From contig NZ_FMAH01000006.1 in the NCBI RefSeq assembly GCF_900094545.1, positions 1-64,000 on the forward strand: a DNA stretch of 64,000 nt, given 5' to 3'. Positions 24,108-32,406 of this stretch are shown here, one piece after another. The position numbers were made by a program, and so were the translations under genes. The stretch's first letter is position 1. Every line of letters begins with the position of its first letter. A model generated the notes under the pieces. The model searched no databases. It was given only the letters and a program-made list of their open reading frames with translations, and was not told the origin of the DNA. This stretch comes from Martinezella miluonensis. Its GTDB lineage: Bacteria > Pseudomonadota > Alphaproteobacteria > Rhizobiales > Rhizobiaceae.

Positions 24108-24635
24108 TCAAAATCGGAGCGCCATTGCCACGCGTCTGGCCGGGTCGGCACCGTGGGCAATCTCGTTTTTCAGGATTTGCGTGAGACCGCTGGGCCTCTC
24201 TCCATCACCCAGGATGCGAAATCCCGCCGAAGCATAGAACGGCGCGTTGAACGCAACGTGCCGGTCGGTCGTCAAAGTGACGCCCGCTGCTCTTTGCGTT
24301 CTTTCAGCCGCAATGGCAGCATCCATCAGCCGCCGCCCGACGCCCCGCTTCTGCCAGCATCTGACGACATCGATTTCGGCAATGTGAACGGAGCCGTCCT
24401 TCCAGATGCCGGCTAGGAAGCCGAATGGCTGATCCTCGCCGTCGACGGCGACGAACAACAGGTGCTCCGCCAGAGATTGCTGCAACACATCGAGCGGCAA
24501 AGAGGTGGGCTCGCAGGCAACCGCGCCGGCCTCATGCAGAGCCCAGAAGGCGTCGATCTCAATAGCGGCGAGCAAATGCAGCTCGTCGACCCTGGCTGAG
24601 CGGATCATCCAGGTGCCTTGCTCGATCTCGGTCAT
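24108..24635 (-). CDS. GNAT family N-acetyltransferase
   Basis: This 175-residue protein has the GNAT fold. The acetyl-CoA-binding motif A is visible as IDVVRCWQKRGVGRRLMDAAI (the QxxGxG/A pattern), and the C-terminal FYASAGFRILG segment is characteristic. It starts six bases after the ETF-ubiquinone oxidoreductase stop codon on the same strand, so the two are probably cotranscribed. The substrate is unknown, and there is no obvious functional link to fatty acid oxidation. Confidence 0.85.
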   Translation of the reverse strand: MTEIEQGTWMIRSARVDELHLLAAIEIDAFWALHEAGAVACEPTSLPLDVLQQSLAEHLLFVAVDGEDQPFGFLAGIWKDGSVHIAEIDVVRCWQKRGVGRRLMDAAIAAERTQRAAGVTLTTDRHVAFNAPFYASAGFRILGDGERPSGLTQILKNEIAHGADPARRVAMALRF

Positions 24636-24641
24636 TTCGTC

Positions 24642-26306
24642 TCACATATTCGGGTAGACCGGTCCCTCGCCACCCTGCGGCGGAACCCAGTTGATGTTCT
24701 GGTTGGGGTCCTTGATATCGCAGGTCTTGCAGTGGACGCAGTTCTGGGCGTTGATAACGTAAGTTTCCTTGCCGTCTTTCTCCACCCATTCGTAGACGCC
24801 CGCCGGACAGTAGCGCGTCGACGGGCCGGCAAAAATGTCGTGCTCCGACGATATCTGCAGCGCCATGTCATTGACCCGCAGATGCACCGGCTGATCTTCC
24901 TCATGGTTGGTGTTCGACAGGAACACCGAGGAGAGGCGATCGAAGGTCAAAACGCCATCCGGCTTCGGATAGTCGATTTTCTGGTGCTTGGACGCGGGCT
25001 CCAGCGAGGCGGCATCCGTCTTGCCATGCTTCAGCGTGCCGAAGAAGGAAAAGCCGAACAGCTGGTTCGTCCACATGTCGAGGCCGCCGAGCGCCACGCC
25101 GACCGCCGTGCCGAACTTCGACCACAGCGGCTTGACGTTTCTGACGCGCTTCAGGTCCTTGCCGATATCCGTCTTGCGCCATTCGTTCTCGATCTCGATC
25201 ACTTCGTCGTTGCCGCGGCCGGCGGCAATCGCGTCGGCAATCTTCTCGGCCGCCAGCATTCCCGACAACACCGCATTGTGGCTGCCCTTGATGCGGGGAA
25301 CGTTGACGAAGCCGGCCGAACAGCCGATCAGGGCGCCGCCGGGGAAGGTCAGCTTCGGCACCGACTGCCAGCCGCCCTCGGTGATGGCGCGCGCACCATA
25401 GGAAATGCGCTTGCCGCCCTCGAAGGTGCCGCGGATCGCCGGATGCGTCTTGAAGCGCTGGAATTCCTCAAAGGGGAAGAGATAGGGGTTCTTGTAGTTC
25501 AGGTGCACGACGAAGCCGACGGCCACCAGATTGTCTTCCAGATGGTAGAGGAACGAGCCGCCGCCTGTCTTCATGCCCAACGGCCAGCCGAAGGAGTGCT
25601 GCACCAGGCCTTGGCTGTGGTGCTCGGGCTTGACCTGCCAGAGTTCCTTGATGCCGATCCCGAATTTTTGCGGCTCACGATCTCTCGACAGATCGAACTT
25701 GGCAATGATCTGCTTGGCGAGCGAGCCACGCACGCCCTCGCCGATCAGCACATATTTGCCCATGAGCGCCATGCCGCGCGTGTAGTTCGGACCGGGCTCG
25801 CCGTTCTTCTCGATGCCCATGTCGCCGGTGGCGACCCCGATGACGACACCCTCGTCGTTGTAGAGCACTTCGGTTGCGGCAAAGCCTGGATAGATTTCGA
25901 CGCCGAGGGCTTCCGCTTTCTCGGCGAGCCAACGACAGACATTGCCGAGCGAGACGATATAATTGCCGTGATTGCTCATCAGCGGCGGCATCATGAAATT
26001 CGGGAGGCGTACCGCGCCGGCGGGTCCGAGGAAGAGGAAGTGATCCGCCGTCACCTCGGTCTTGAAGGGATGGCCCTCCTCTTCGCGCCAGCCGGGCAGC
26101 AGGCGATCGATGCCGATCGGATCAACGACGGCGCCGGAGAGGATATGGGCGCCGACCTCGGCGCCCTTTTCGAGCACCACGACCGTCAGATCCGGATTGA
26201 CCTGCTTCAGCCGGATCGCCGCAGACAGCCCCGCAGGACCCGCCCCGACAATCACAACGTCGAATTCCATGCTCTCGCGTTCCGGCAGCTCGCTCGCGTC
26301 AGTCAT
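24642..26306 (-). CDS. electron transfer flavoprotein-ubiquinone oxidoreductase
   Basis: This 554-residue ETF-QO passes electrons from reduced electron transfer flavoprotein to the quinone pool during fatty acid, amino acid and choline or dimethylglycine oxidation. It shows the N-terminal FAD site (DVVIVGAGPAGLSAAIRL, residues 16-33) and the inner ubiquinone-binding domain. The C-terminal 4Fe-4S domain carries cysteines in YCPAGVYEW and QNCVHCKTCDIKDP. The LiuR-like site at 26475-26490 lies about 170 bp upstream, which fits branched-chain acyl catabolism. Confidence 0.94.
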   Translation of the reverse strand: MTDASELPERESMEFDVVIVGAGPAGLSAAIRLKQVNPDLTVVVLEKGAEVGAHILSGAVVDPIGIDRLLPGWREEEGHPFKTEVTADHFLFLGPAGAVRLPNFMMPPLMSNHGNYIVSLGNVCRWLAEKAEALGVEIYPGFAATEVLYNDEGVVIGVATGDMGIEKNGEPGPNYTRGMALMGKYVLIGEGVRGSLAKQIIAKFDLSRDREPQKFGIGIKELWQVKPEHHSQGLVQHSFGWPLGMKTGGGSFLYHLEDNLVAVGFVVHLNYKNPYLFPFEEFQRFKTHPAIRGTFEGGKRISYGARAITEGGWQSVPKLTFPGGALIGCSAGFVNVPRIKGSHNAVLSGMLAAEKIADAIAAGRGNDEVIEIENEWRKTDIGKDLKRVRNVKPLWSKFGTAVGVALGGLDMWTNQLFGFSFFGTLKHGKTDAASLEPASKHQKIDYPKPDGVLTFDRLSSVFLSNTNHEEDQPVHLRVNDMALQISSEHDIFAGPSTRYCPAGVYEWVEKDGKETYVINAQNCVHCKTCDIKDPNQNINWVPPQGGEGPVYPNM

Positions 26307-26599
26307 TCACTCTCTCCGCCTGGCCGGCATCCCACTATGTTGGATCGCAGCCCTATCCCCTTTGGGTATCTTCCCCGTTTCAGATATCTCTTGTCAAAAT
26401 GGAGAGGGATTGTCGAGCCGGGAAGCGACAGGCAATCCTCCAATTTGGCAAGGGCAGCAATCAAATAAATTACCTTTACGTTCACGTCAACTTTTGACAC
26501 CATTTATCGGACGGCTCATGCAGTCCGGCTTTCAAAAGCAGCGGGCGGCGCTCTATATGCTTCGCCAGGGAAATTCGGATAGCAGAAAGGATAATCGGG
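26307..26599. other. divergent promoter region, ETF-QO and SDR genes
   Basis: This region of about 290 bases lies between divergent genes. It is AT-rich around 26455-26500, where the LiuR-like palindrome sits. No small gene was recognised. Confidence 0.45.
26475..26490. promoter_or_regulatory. LiuR-like palindromic site
   Basis: The sequence TTTACGTTCACGTCAA (TTGACGTGAACGTAAA on the other strand) closely fits the palindrome reported for LiuR, a MerR-family regulator of branched-chain amino acid and acyl-CoA catabolism in proteobacteria. It stands between ETF-QO and the SDR gene. ETF components are known members of such regulons. Confidence 0.55.
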
Positions 26600-27388
26600 A
26601 TGGATCTTCGTATCGACGGGAAACGTGCACTTGTGCTCGCCTCATCCAAGGGCTTGGGGCACGGCATCGCCGTTGCGCTGGCGCGAGAGGGCGTAAACGT
26701 CCTGCTTTGCGGCCGCAGCGGAGAACGGCTTGACAGCAATTGCAATGCCATCAACGCCGAAGGCAGAGGCCGGGCCGACTGGGTCTGGGCGGATCTCAGC
26801 GACGAGACCTTTGTCGAGACCGTCAGCAAGGCCGTGACCGAGAAGCTCGGCGGCATCGACATTCTTGTCAACAACAGCGGCGGCCCGACGCCCGGAACGG
26901 CGGAAGACATCACCGCCGAGCGGCTGGAAACCTACTTCTTCTCTATGGTCGCCCGGATCATCAGCCTGACCAATACATTGCTGCCGAGCATGAAGGCTCA
27001 AGGCTGGGGACGCATCCTCACCGTCGCCTCCTCCGGCGTCATCGAGCCGATCCCCAATCTGGCACTCTCAAATACGCTGCGGCCTGCGCTCGTCGGCTGG
27101 AGCAAGACGCTGGCGAGCGAAGTGGCGGCGCATGGGATCACAGTGAACATGCTTTTGCCCGGCAGCATCGCCACCGATCGCCTGGCAGATCTCGACGCAG
27201 CCGCTGCCAAACGTAGCGGCAAAAGCCTGGAAGATGTCAGCGCCGAGCGTCAGCAGCGCATTCCAGTCGGCCGCTACGGTCGCATCGAGGAATTCGCAGC
27301 GACAGCCGCCTTTCTGTGCAGCGAACCGGCAAGCTATGTGACGGGAACGATGGTCCGCTGTGACGGCGGCGCCGCACACTCCCTTTGA
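26600..27388 (+). CDS. atypical SDR-family protein (BKR-like with degenerate active site)
   Basis: This 262-residue Rossmann protein has the overall layout of 3-oxoacyl-ACP reductases. The cofactor loop reads LVLASSKGLGHGIA, ILVNNSGGP follows at residues 88-96, and VTGTMVRCDGGAAHSL sits near the end. The canonical catalytic YxxxK is missing: the aligned position reads SNTLR (157-161), although serines 144-145 remain. Such non-classical members are known as a BKR-like subgroup. AAGGAT precedes the ATG. It may be a reductase with altered chemistry or a binding protein. Confidence 0.83.
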   Translation: MDLRIDGKRALVLASSKGLGHGIAVALAREGVNVLLCGRSGERLDSNCNAINAEGRGRADWVWADLSDETFVETVSKAVTEKLGGIDILVNNSGGPTPGTAEDITAERLETYFFSMVARIISLTNTLLPSMKAQGWGRILTVASSGVIEPIPNLALSNTLRPALVGWSKTLASEVAAHGITVNMLLPGSIATDRLADLDAAAAKRSGKSLEDVSAERQQRIPVGRYGRIEEFAATAAFLCSEPASYVTGTMVRCDGGAAHSL

Positions 27389-27814
27389 AATCGCCGCCAC
27401 GACCGAAGAGCGGGCCCTTGTAAACAGGGCCCGACAACACAATTACGTGAGCGATGAGAGCGGCCGCTATGAGCTTTGCGCGCCATCTCTCTACTATAAA
27501 CACCCTATAGAGATGCTCTGCCGTCCAATTATTACATAACGGCAATCAAAAAATAGTCATTTGACTATTTGCTGCACTGCACAAACAGAAGCAATGCGAA
27601 AGCTTTCCAAGCTTTAATTTTTCGTCCCATCGAACTGTGGTAAATTGCACTGGATCAGCGTTCACGAATTCACGTTATAGGGACAGAATTACCGAACGTT
27701 AGCGATAACGGTGATGTGATGGATTGCGGCGAAGCTCGTCTTTGTTGTGCGGCGCAATAAATACACCTCAAAGTCATCGCGCTTTCTGCAACTCGCTTTG
27801 ACCGGTTCTTTAAT
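27389..27814. other. promoter region upstream of RND operon
   Basis: This AT-rich region of 426 bases contains a weak hairpin after the SDR gene (GGGCCCT at 27412-27418 with AGGGCCC at 27426-27432), the operator-like palindrome at 27551-27570 and a smaller inverted repeat (CGTTA/TAACG) at 27697-27710. No gene was recognised. Confidence 0.5.
27551..27570. promoter_or_regulatory. perfect palindrome upstream of RND pump genes
   Basis: AAATAGTCATTTGACTATTT consists of two 9-bp arms around a two-base centre. It lies about 245 bp upstream of the adaptor start codon. The size and symmetry are typical of TetR- or MarR-type efflux repressors, but no repressor gene is adjacent. Confidence 0.5.
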
Positions 27815-29056
27815 ATGAAAAAATTTTGGCTTCCCCTCGGCCTTCTTGTCGTTGCAGCCCTTTTTGCCTGGGGCTACCGCGATCGTATTCCTTTTCTTTC
27901 CACATTCCTTGATAAGGCCTCCGCAGAAACCAAGAACAGTAGCAAGACGGCACAGGCAGGCGGCCACAAGCGCGATTCTGGTCCCACCGCCGTCAAAACG
28001 GTTGCCGTTGTGAAGAGAGCGCTGCCGAACGACGTGACGGCCACCGGCTGGGCCGACGCACAGGATACGACGACGATCGCGGCCCAGGAAGCCGGGCTCA
28101 TCGTAGAGGTCGAGGCGCAGGACGGCGCGATGGTCAAGGCCGGCGACCTCATTGCCAAGCTCGATGCCCGCACCGCGCAGGCCACGGTCGAAAAGGATCA
28201 GGCAACACTAGCCAAAGATCAGGCAACGCTGACAGCGGCAGAGACAGCCCTCACCCGCGCCAAGAGCCTGCTCAACAATGCCGGCACGCAGCAGACCGTC
28301 GACCAGGCGGTCGCCGCGCGCGATACGGCTGTTGCCACGGTCAACGGCGACAAGGCGCAACTCGCATCCGATCAGGTGCTTCTGGAACACACCGAAATTC
28401 GCGCGCCTTATGGCGGTCGCCTCGGCAACGTGCAGCTCAGCGTCGGCGCCTATGTCAGCGCGGGAACGGCCATCGTTTCGATCGCGCAATACAATCCGAT
28501 CTATGTGAAGTTCCATCTGCAGGAGAGCCATCTCCGCGAACTGGAAGAGGCCATGCAGGCCGGCAGCGTGCCGGTCAGCACCGTGCCGCGGTCCGCGGAA
28601 GGCAAATCGCGCCAGGGCGCGATGAGCTTCTATGACAACCAGGTTGATGCCGCCTCCGGCACCATTCTTGCCAAGGCGAAGTTCGACAATGCCAACGGCG
28701 CCATCTGGCCCGGCCAGTCGGTCAACATCGTCGTCCACTTCAACGACAACCAGCCCGTCATCGTCGCCCCCACGGTTGCGATCAGCCCTGGGCCGGACGG
28801 CTTCTTCGCTTATGTCGTCAAGGACAACAAGGTTCATATGACCCCTGTCACCGTGGCACGGCAGAACGGCGGATTCACCGCGCTCGCCAAGGGCCTTGCG
28901 GAAGGCGATCATATCGTGACCGAAGGACAGGTACAGTTGAACGACGGCCAGAATGTCGTCGAGCAATATAGCGACGCCGCACCGCAGAAGCTTGCCTCGG
29001 CTAGCGATCAGCCGGGTCAGAAAACTGAAACAATCTCTGTCGGAGCGCAGCAATGA
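27815..29056 (+). CDS. RND efflux periplasmic adaptor (membrane fusion protein)
   Basis: This 413-residue protein begins with an N-terminal membrane anchor or signal (MKKFWLPLGLLVVAALFAWG). A lipoyl-like half-motif follows (IAAQEAGLIVEVEAQDGAMVKAGDLIAKLD), then a coiled-coil hairpin (residues about 115-190) and the beta-barrel and membrane-proximal domains. It links the inner-membrane pump to an outer-membrane channel. The stop codon overlaps the pump start by four bases (ATGA), so the two are translated together. No channel gene is present here. Confidence 0.9.
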   Translation: MKKFWLPLGLLVVAALFAWGYRDRIPFLSTFLDKASAETKNSSKTAQAGGHKRDSGPTAVKTVAVVKRALPNDVTATGWADAQDTTTIAAQEAGLIVEVEAQDGAMVKAGDLIAKLDARTAQATVEKDQATLAKDQATLTAAETALTRAKSLLNNAGTQQTVDQAVAARDTAVATVNGDKAQLASDQVLLEHTEIRAPYGGRLGNVQLSVGAYVSAGTAIVSIAQYNPIYVKFHLQESHLRELEEAMQAGSVPVSTVPRSAEGKSRQGAMSFYDNQVDAASGTILAKAKFDNANGAIWPGQSVNIVVHFNDNQPVIVAPTVAISPGPDGFFAYVVKDNKVHMTPVTVARQNGGFTALAKGLAEGDHIVTEGQVQLNDGQNVVEQYSDAAPQKLASASDQPGQKTETISVGAQQ

Positions 29057-32000
29057 TACCCAGTTTCTGTATCAGGCGGCCGGTCGCAACGACACTTCTG
29101 GCGTTAGGCGTGGTCATGGCGGGCATGGCGGGTTATCAGCTCGTGCCCGTTGCGGCCCTGCCACAGGTCGACTTCCCGACCATCAACGTCACGGCACAGT
29201 TGAGCGGCGCTTCGCCGCAAACGATGGCGACATCGGTTTCGACACCGCTGATCAAGCAGTTCGAAACGATCCCGGGTATCAGTGAAATCTCGTCGACCAA
29301 CTCACTCGGCAATACCAGCGTCGTTCTGCAGTTCGATCTCAACCGCAATATCGATGCCGCCGCCGCCGACGTTCAGGCCGCGATCTCGCATGCGACGCGG
29401 CAGCTGCCCGACAATCTGACGACGCCGCCAAGCTACCGCAAGACCAACCCTGCCGACGCGCCGGTCATGCTGCTTGCCGTGCAGAGCGATACCATGCCGC
29501 GCAGTAAGCTCGACGAAATCGCCGAGGACATCATTTCACCATCGCTGTCGACGCTTCCCGGCGTCGCCGAAGTGACGGTTTTCGGCGCGCAAACCTATGC
29601 GGTGCGCGTGGAAGTCGATCCCGCCAAGCTGCAGAATCGCGGTATCGGCATCGATACAGTCAACAGCGCGCTCGTCAGCTCCAATAGCCAGGTCCCGGTC
29701 GGCACTCTGCAGAACAATTCACAGAGCATGACCATCAATGCCAATACACAGCGCACCAATGCCGCGGAGTTCCGCTCGCTCGTCATCGCGAACCCGAAGG
29801 GCGCGCCGATCCATCTGAGCGATGTCGCCGACGTTCAGGACAGCGTGCAAAACACCAATACCGGCTCCTGGTATGACGGCAAGCGGGCGATCATCCTCGC
29901 CATTCAGCGACAGCCGGACGCCAATACCGTCGATGTCGTGGATGCCATCAACGCCAAGCTGCCGCAGCTGCATGCAGAAATTCCGGCATCTGTGAAGACG
30001 ATCGTCATGAACGACTCTGCTCAGCCGATCCGTGATGCGATCTCTGACGTCAAATTCACGCTGCTGCTGACGATCGGCCTTGTCGTGCTGGTGATCTATC
30101 TCTTCACCGGCCACGTCACGGCGACGATCATTCCGGGCCTTGCCGTGCCGCTGTCGCTGGTTGCGACCTTCGGCATGATGTATGTGCTCGGATACAGTAT
30201 CGACAATATCTCCCTGCTCGGATTGACGCTCGCGGTCGGCCTCGTGGTGGACGATGCCATCGTCATGCTCGAGAACATATTGCGTCATGTCGAGGAAGGC
30301 ATGCCGGTGCTTGAGGCGGCGCTGAAGGGGTCGGCTGAAGTCAGCTATACCATCATCTCGATGTCGATCTCGCTGATCGCCGTCTTCATTCCGATCCTGC
30401 TGATGGGCGGCGTCGTCGGCCGAATCTTCAACGAATTCGGCATGGTCGTCGCCATCGCCATCGTATCCTCGGCGATCGTGTCTCTCACCGTCACCCCGAT
30501 GCTGAGCTCGCGTCTGTCGGCCGGTCATGACGACGCGCCCTATCCGGTGCGCCTTTTCAACAAGGGCTTCGACTGGACCCAGCGCGGCTATGACAAGGGC
30601 GTTGCCTGGTGTCTGCGCCATCGCGGCACGGTGCTGATGAGCTTCCTCGCCTCCGTCGCCCTTTCGGCCTATCTCTTCATGGTGCTGCCGGCGAGCTTCT
30701 TCCCGACCGAAGACATCGGCCGCCTGACGATCTCGACGCAGGCTCGGCAGGATATTTCCTACCCGGCAATGCAGGACCTGCAGAACCAAGCCGCTGCGCT
30801 CGTAAAACAGAACTCGGCCGTCGCCCACGTCATGTCCATCGTCGGCGGTAACGCACGCCAGCCGCTCAATAACGGCACTATGTATGTCGAGTTGAAATCC
30901 AAGGATCAGCGCGAACCGCTGGATCAGACCCTGCGGGAACTGCGCGGCAGCATCAGCAAGATAGCCGGCCTCAAGGTGTATATCACACCGCAACAAAGCC
31001 TGCGTTTCGGCGGCCGCCAGACGGCCAGCCAGTATCAGCTCGTCGTTCAGGCCTTGAGCGCGGACCAGACGAACCTCTGGGCCAACAAGATCGAAGACGA
31101 GATGCGGCGCGATCCGCGCTTCACGGACGTCGCCTCGGATGCCCAGAACAACGCCCTGCAGGCCAACATCGTCGTCGACACCGAAAAGGCCTCTGCCTAC
31201 GGCATTAGCAACAATCAGTTGCGCACGTCGCTCGAAGAAGGCTTCGGTGGTTATAACGCCGCGCAGATTCAGTCGACCGGCGACAGCTACAACGTGATCG
31301 TCGAGTTCGACACCTCCAAGCCCTGGGATGACCAGAGGCTGCAGGAAGTCCAGATCGCCTCGGCAAGCGGCGCTCTCGTTCCGCTGTCCAACTTCGCCCA
31401 TGTCGAACGCACAACAGGCCCCGTTACCATCAACCAGACCGGCCAGCTCGTTTCGACCACCGTGTCCTTCAACTTGCCGGCCGGCGAAGCACTCGGCGAT
31501 GCCACGGCGCAGATCGAGCAGATCAAGAAGGATCTCAACATGCCGGCGGACGTCTTCACGTCCTATGGCGGCACGGCGCAGATCTTCCAGCAGTCGCAAG
31601 GCAGCACGCCTTACCTGATCCTGGCCGCCGTGCTGACGATCTACGTGGTCCTCGGCGTTCTCTACGAGAGCTTCATCCACCCGCTGACCATTCTCTCCGG
31701 TCTGCCGGCTGCCGCTCTCGGCGCGCTGCTTGCCTTGAAGGTCTTCGGTTTCGACCTGTCGATCATCGCGCTGATCGGCTTGCTGATGCTGATCGGTATC
31801 GTGAAGAAAAACGCAATCATGATGATCGACGTGGCGCTCGAAACGCTACGCTCGACAACCGGCATGTCGCCGGCGGAAGCGATCCACGAGGCTTGCGTCC
31901 GTCGTTTCCGCCCGATCATGATGACGACCTTCTGCGCCCTACTCGGCGCCCTGCCGATCGCGGTCGGCGGCGGTGCAAGCTCGGAACTGCGTCAGCCGCT

Positions 32001-32172
32001 CGGTATCGCTGTTGTCGGCGGCCTGGTGGTCTCGCAGATCCTGACGCTGTTCATCACGCCAGTGATCTTCCTCGAGATGAACCGCCTCAACGACTTCCTC
32101 GGTCGTCTCGGCAAGCGCAAGGACAAGGACCCGCATCACAAGGAGCCGCCGACAGCCATTGCCGCGGAATGA
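29053..32172 (+). CDS. RND multidrug efflux pump, permease subunit
   Basis: This 1039-residue inner-membrane H+-driven exporter has the AcrB-type twelve-helix layout with two large periplasmic loops. Proton-relay residues are visible: LVVDDAIVMLEN (D400 and D401) in helix 4, and IGIVKKNAIMMID (K918 or K919) in helix 10. It resembles the MdtB/MdtC subgroup more than AcrB. It is cotranscribed with the adaptor. The outer-membrane partner must be encoded elsewhere. Confidence 0.93.
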   Translation: MIPSFCIRRPVATTLLALGVVMAGMAGYQLVPVAALPQVDFPTINVTAQLSGASPQTMATSVSTPLIKQFETIPGISEISSTNSLGNTSVVLQFDLNRNIDAAAADVQAAISHATRQLPDNLTTPPSYRKTNPADAPVMLLAVQSDTMPRSKLDEIAEDIISPSLSTLPGVAEVTVFGAQTYAVRVEVDPAKLQNRGIGIDTVNSALVSSNSQVPVGTLQNNSQSMTINANTQRTNAAEFRSLVIANPKGAPIHLSDVADVQDSVQNTNTGSWYDGKRAIILAIQRQPDANTVDVVDAINAKLPQLHAEIPASVKTIVMNDSAQPIRDAISDVKFTLLLTIGLVVLVIYLFTGHVTATIIPGLAVPLSLVATFGMMYVLGYSIDNISLLGLTLAVGLVVDDAIVMLENILRHVEEGMPVLEAALKGSAEVSYTIISMSISLIAVFIPILLMGGVVGRIFNEFGMVVAIAIVSSAIVSLTVTPMLSSRLSAGHDDAPYPVRLFNKGFDWTQRGYDKGVAWCLRHRGTVLMSFLASVALSAYLFMVLPASFFPTEDIGRLTISTQARQDISYPAMQDLQNQAAALVKQNSAVAHVMSIVGGNARQPLNNGTMYVELKSKDQREPLDQTLRELRGSISKIAGLKVYITPQQSLRFGGRQTASQYQLVVQALSADQTNLWANKIEDEMRRDPRFTDVASDAQNNALQANIVVDTEKASAYGISNNQLRTSLEEGFGGYNAAQIQSTGDSYNVIVEFDTSKPWDDQRLQEVQIASASGALVPLSNFAHVERTTGPVTINQTGQLVSTTVSFNLPAGEALGDATAQIEQIKKDLNMPADVFTSYGGTAQIFQQSQGSTPYLILAAVLTIYVVLGVLYESFIHPLTILSGLPAAALGALLALKVFGFDLSIIALIGLLMLIGIVKKNAIMMIDVALETLRSTTGMSPAEAIHEACVRRFRPIMMTTFCALLGALPIAVGGGASSELRQPLGIAVVGGLVVSQILTLFITPVIFLEMNRLNDFLGRLGKRKDKDPHHKEPPTAIAAE

Positions 32173-32180
32173 TATTGCAG

Positions 32181-32207
32181 CGGGCGCCGAAAGGTGCCCG
32201 TTTCATT
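32181..32207 (+). terminator. terminator after RND operon
   Basis: A stem of CGGGCGCC (32181-32188) with GGTGCCCG (32193-32200), including one G-T pair, carries a GAAA-type loop and is followed by TTTCATTT. It lies nine bases after the pump stop codon. Confidence 0.7.
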
Positions 32208-32316
32208 TGCCGGCGGGCAGAAGCGCATCGGGTGCGGAAGCCGCCACCCGCGGATCTGCTGGACGGGAAAAATAAAAGCCTCCCCACGTCTTGAACTTGA
32301 CGTCCGGCCATGTCAT
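32203..32316 (-). CDS. possible 37-residue microprotein
   Basis: A minus-strand frame from ATG at 32316 encodes MTWPDVKFKTWGGFYFSRPA followed by 17 further residues. An AAGAGGG ribosome-binding sequence lies about eight bases before the ATG. It fills the gap between the RND operon and the Hsp70-like gene. The frame is rich in aromatic residues and reads like protein rather than noise, but no family is recognised and the length gives little statistical support. Confidence 0.3.
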   Translation of the reverse strand: MTWPDVKFKTWGGFYFSRPADPRVAASAPDALLPAGK

Positions 32317-32406
32317 GACGCGCCCTCTTTGCGACAAGGGCACGCCTTGCGCCTCATAAGGGGCTTTGCCCCAATCCAGACAATTTCGACGGAAGGGAGT
32401 GCGGGC

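Noticed and set aside
24618..26468. Plus-strand open frame of 616 codons across the ETF-QO gene
   Set aside because: It is antisense to a gene with clear FAD and Fe-S motifs. Its translation is rich in Arg, Asp and His without domain signatures. Long antisense frames are expected in GC-rich DNA.
29719..31680. Minus-strand open frame of 653 codons inside the RND pump gene
   Set aside because: It is antisense to the clearly identified permease and composed mostly of Arg, His, Asp and Gly. It has no recognisable family pattern and no own ribosome-binding site.
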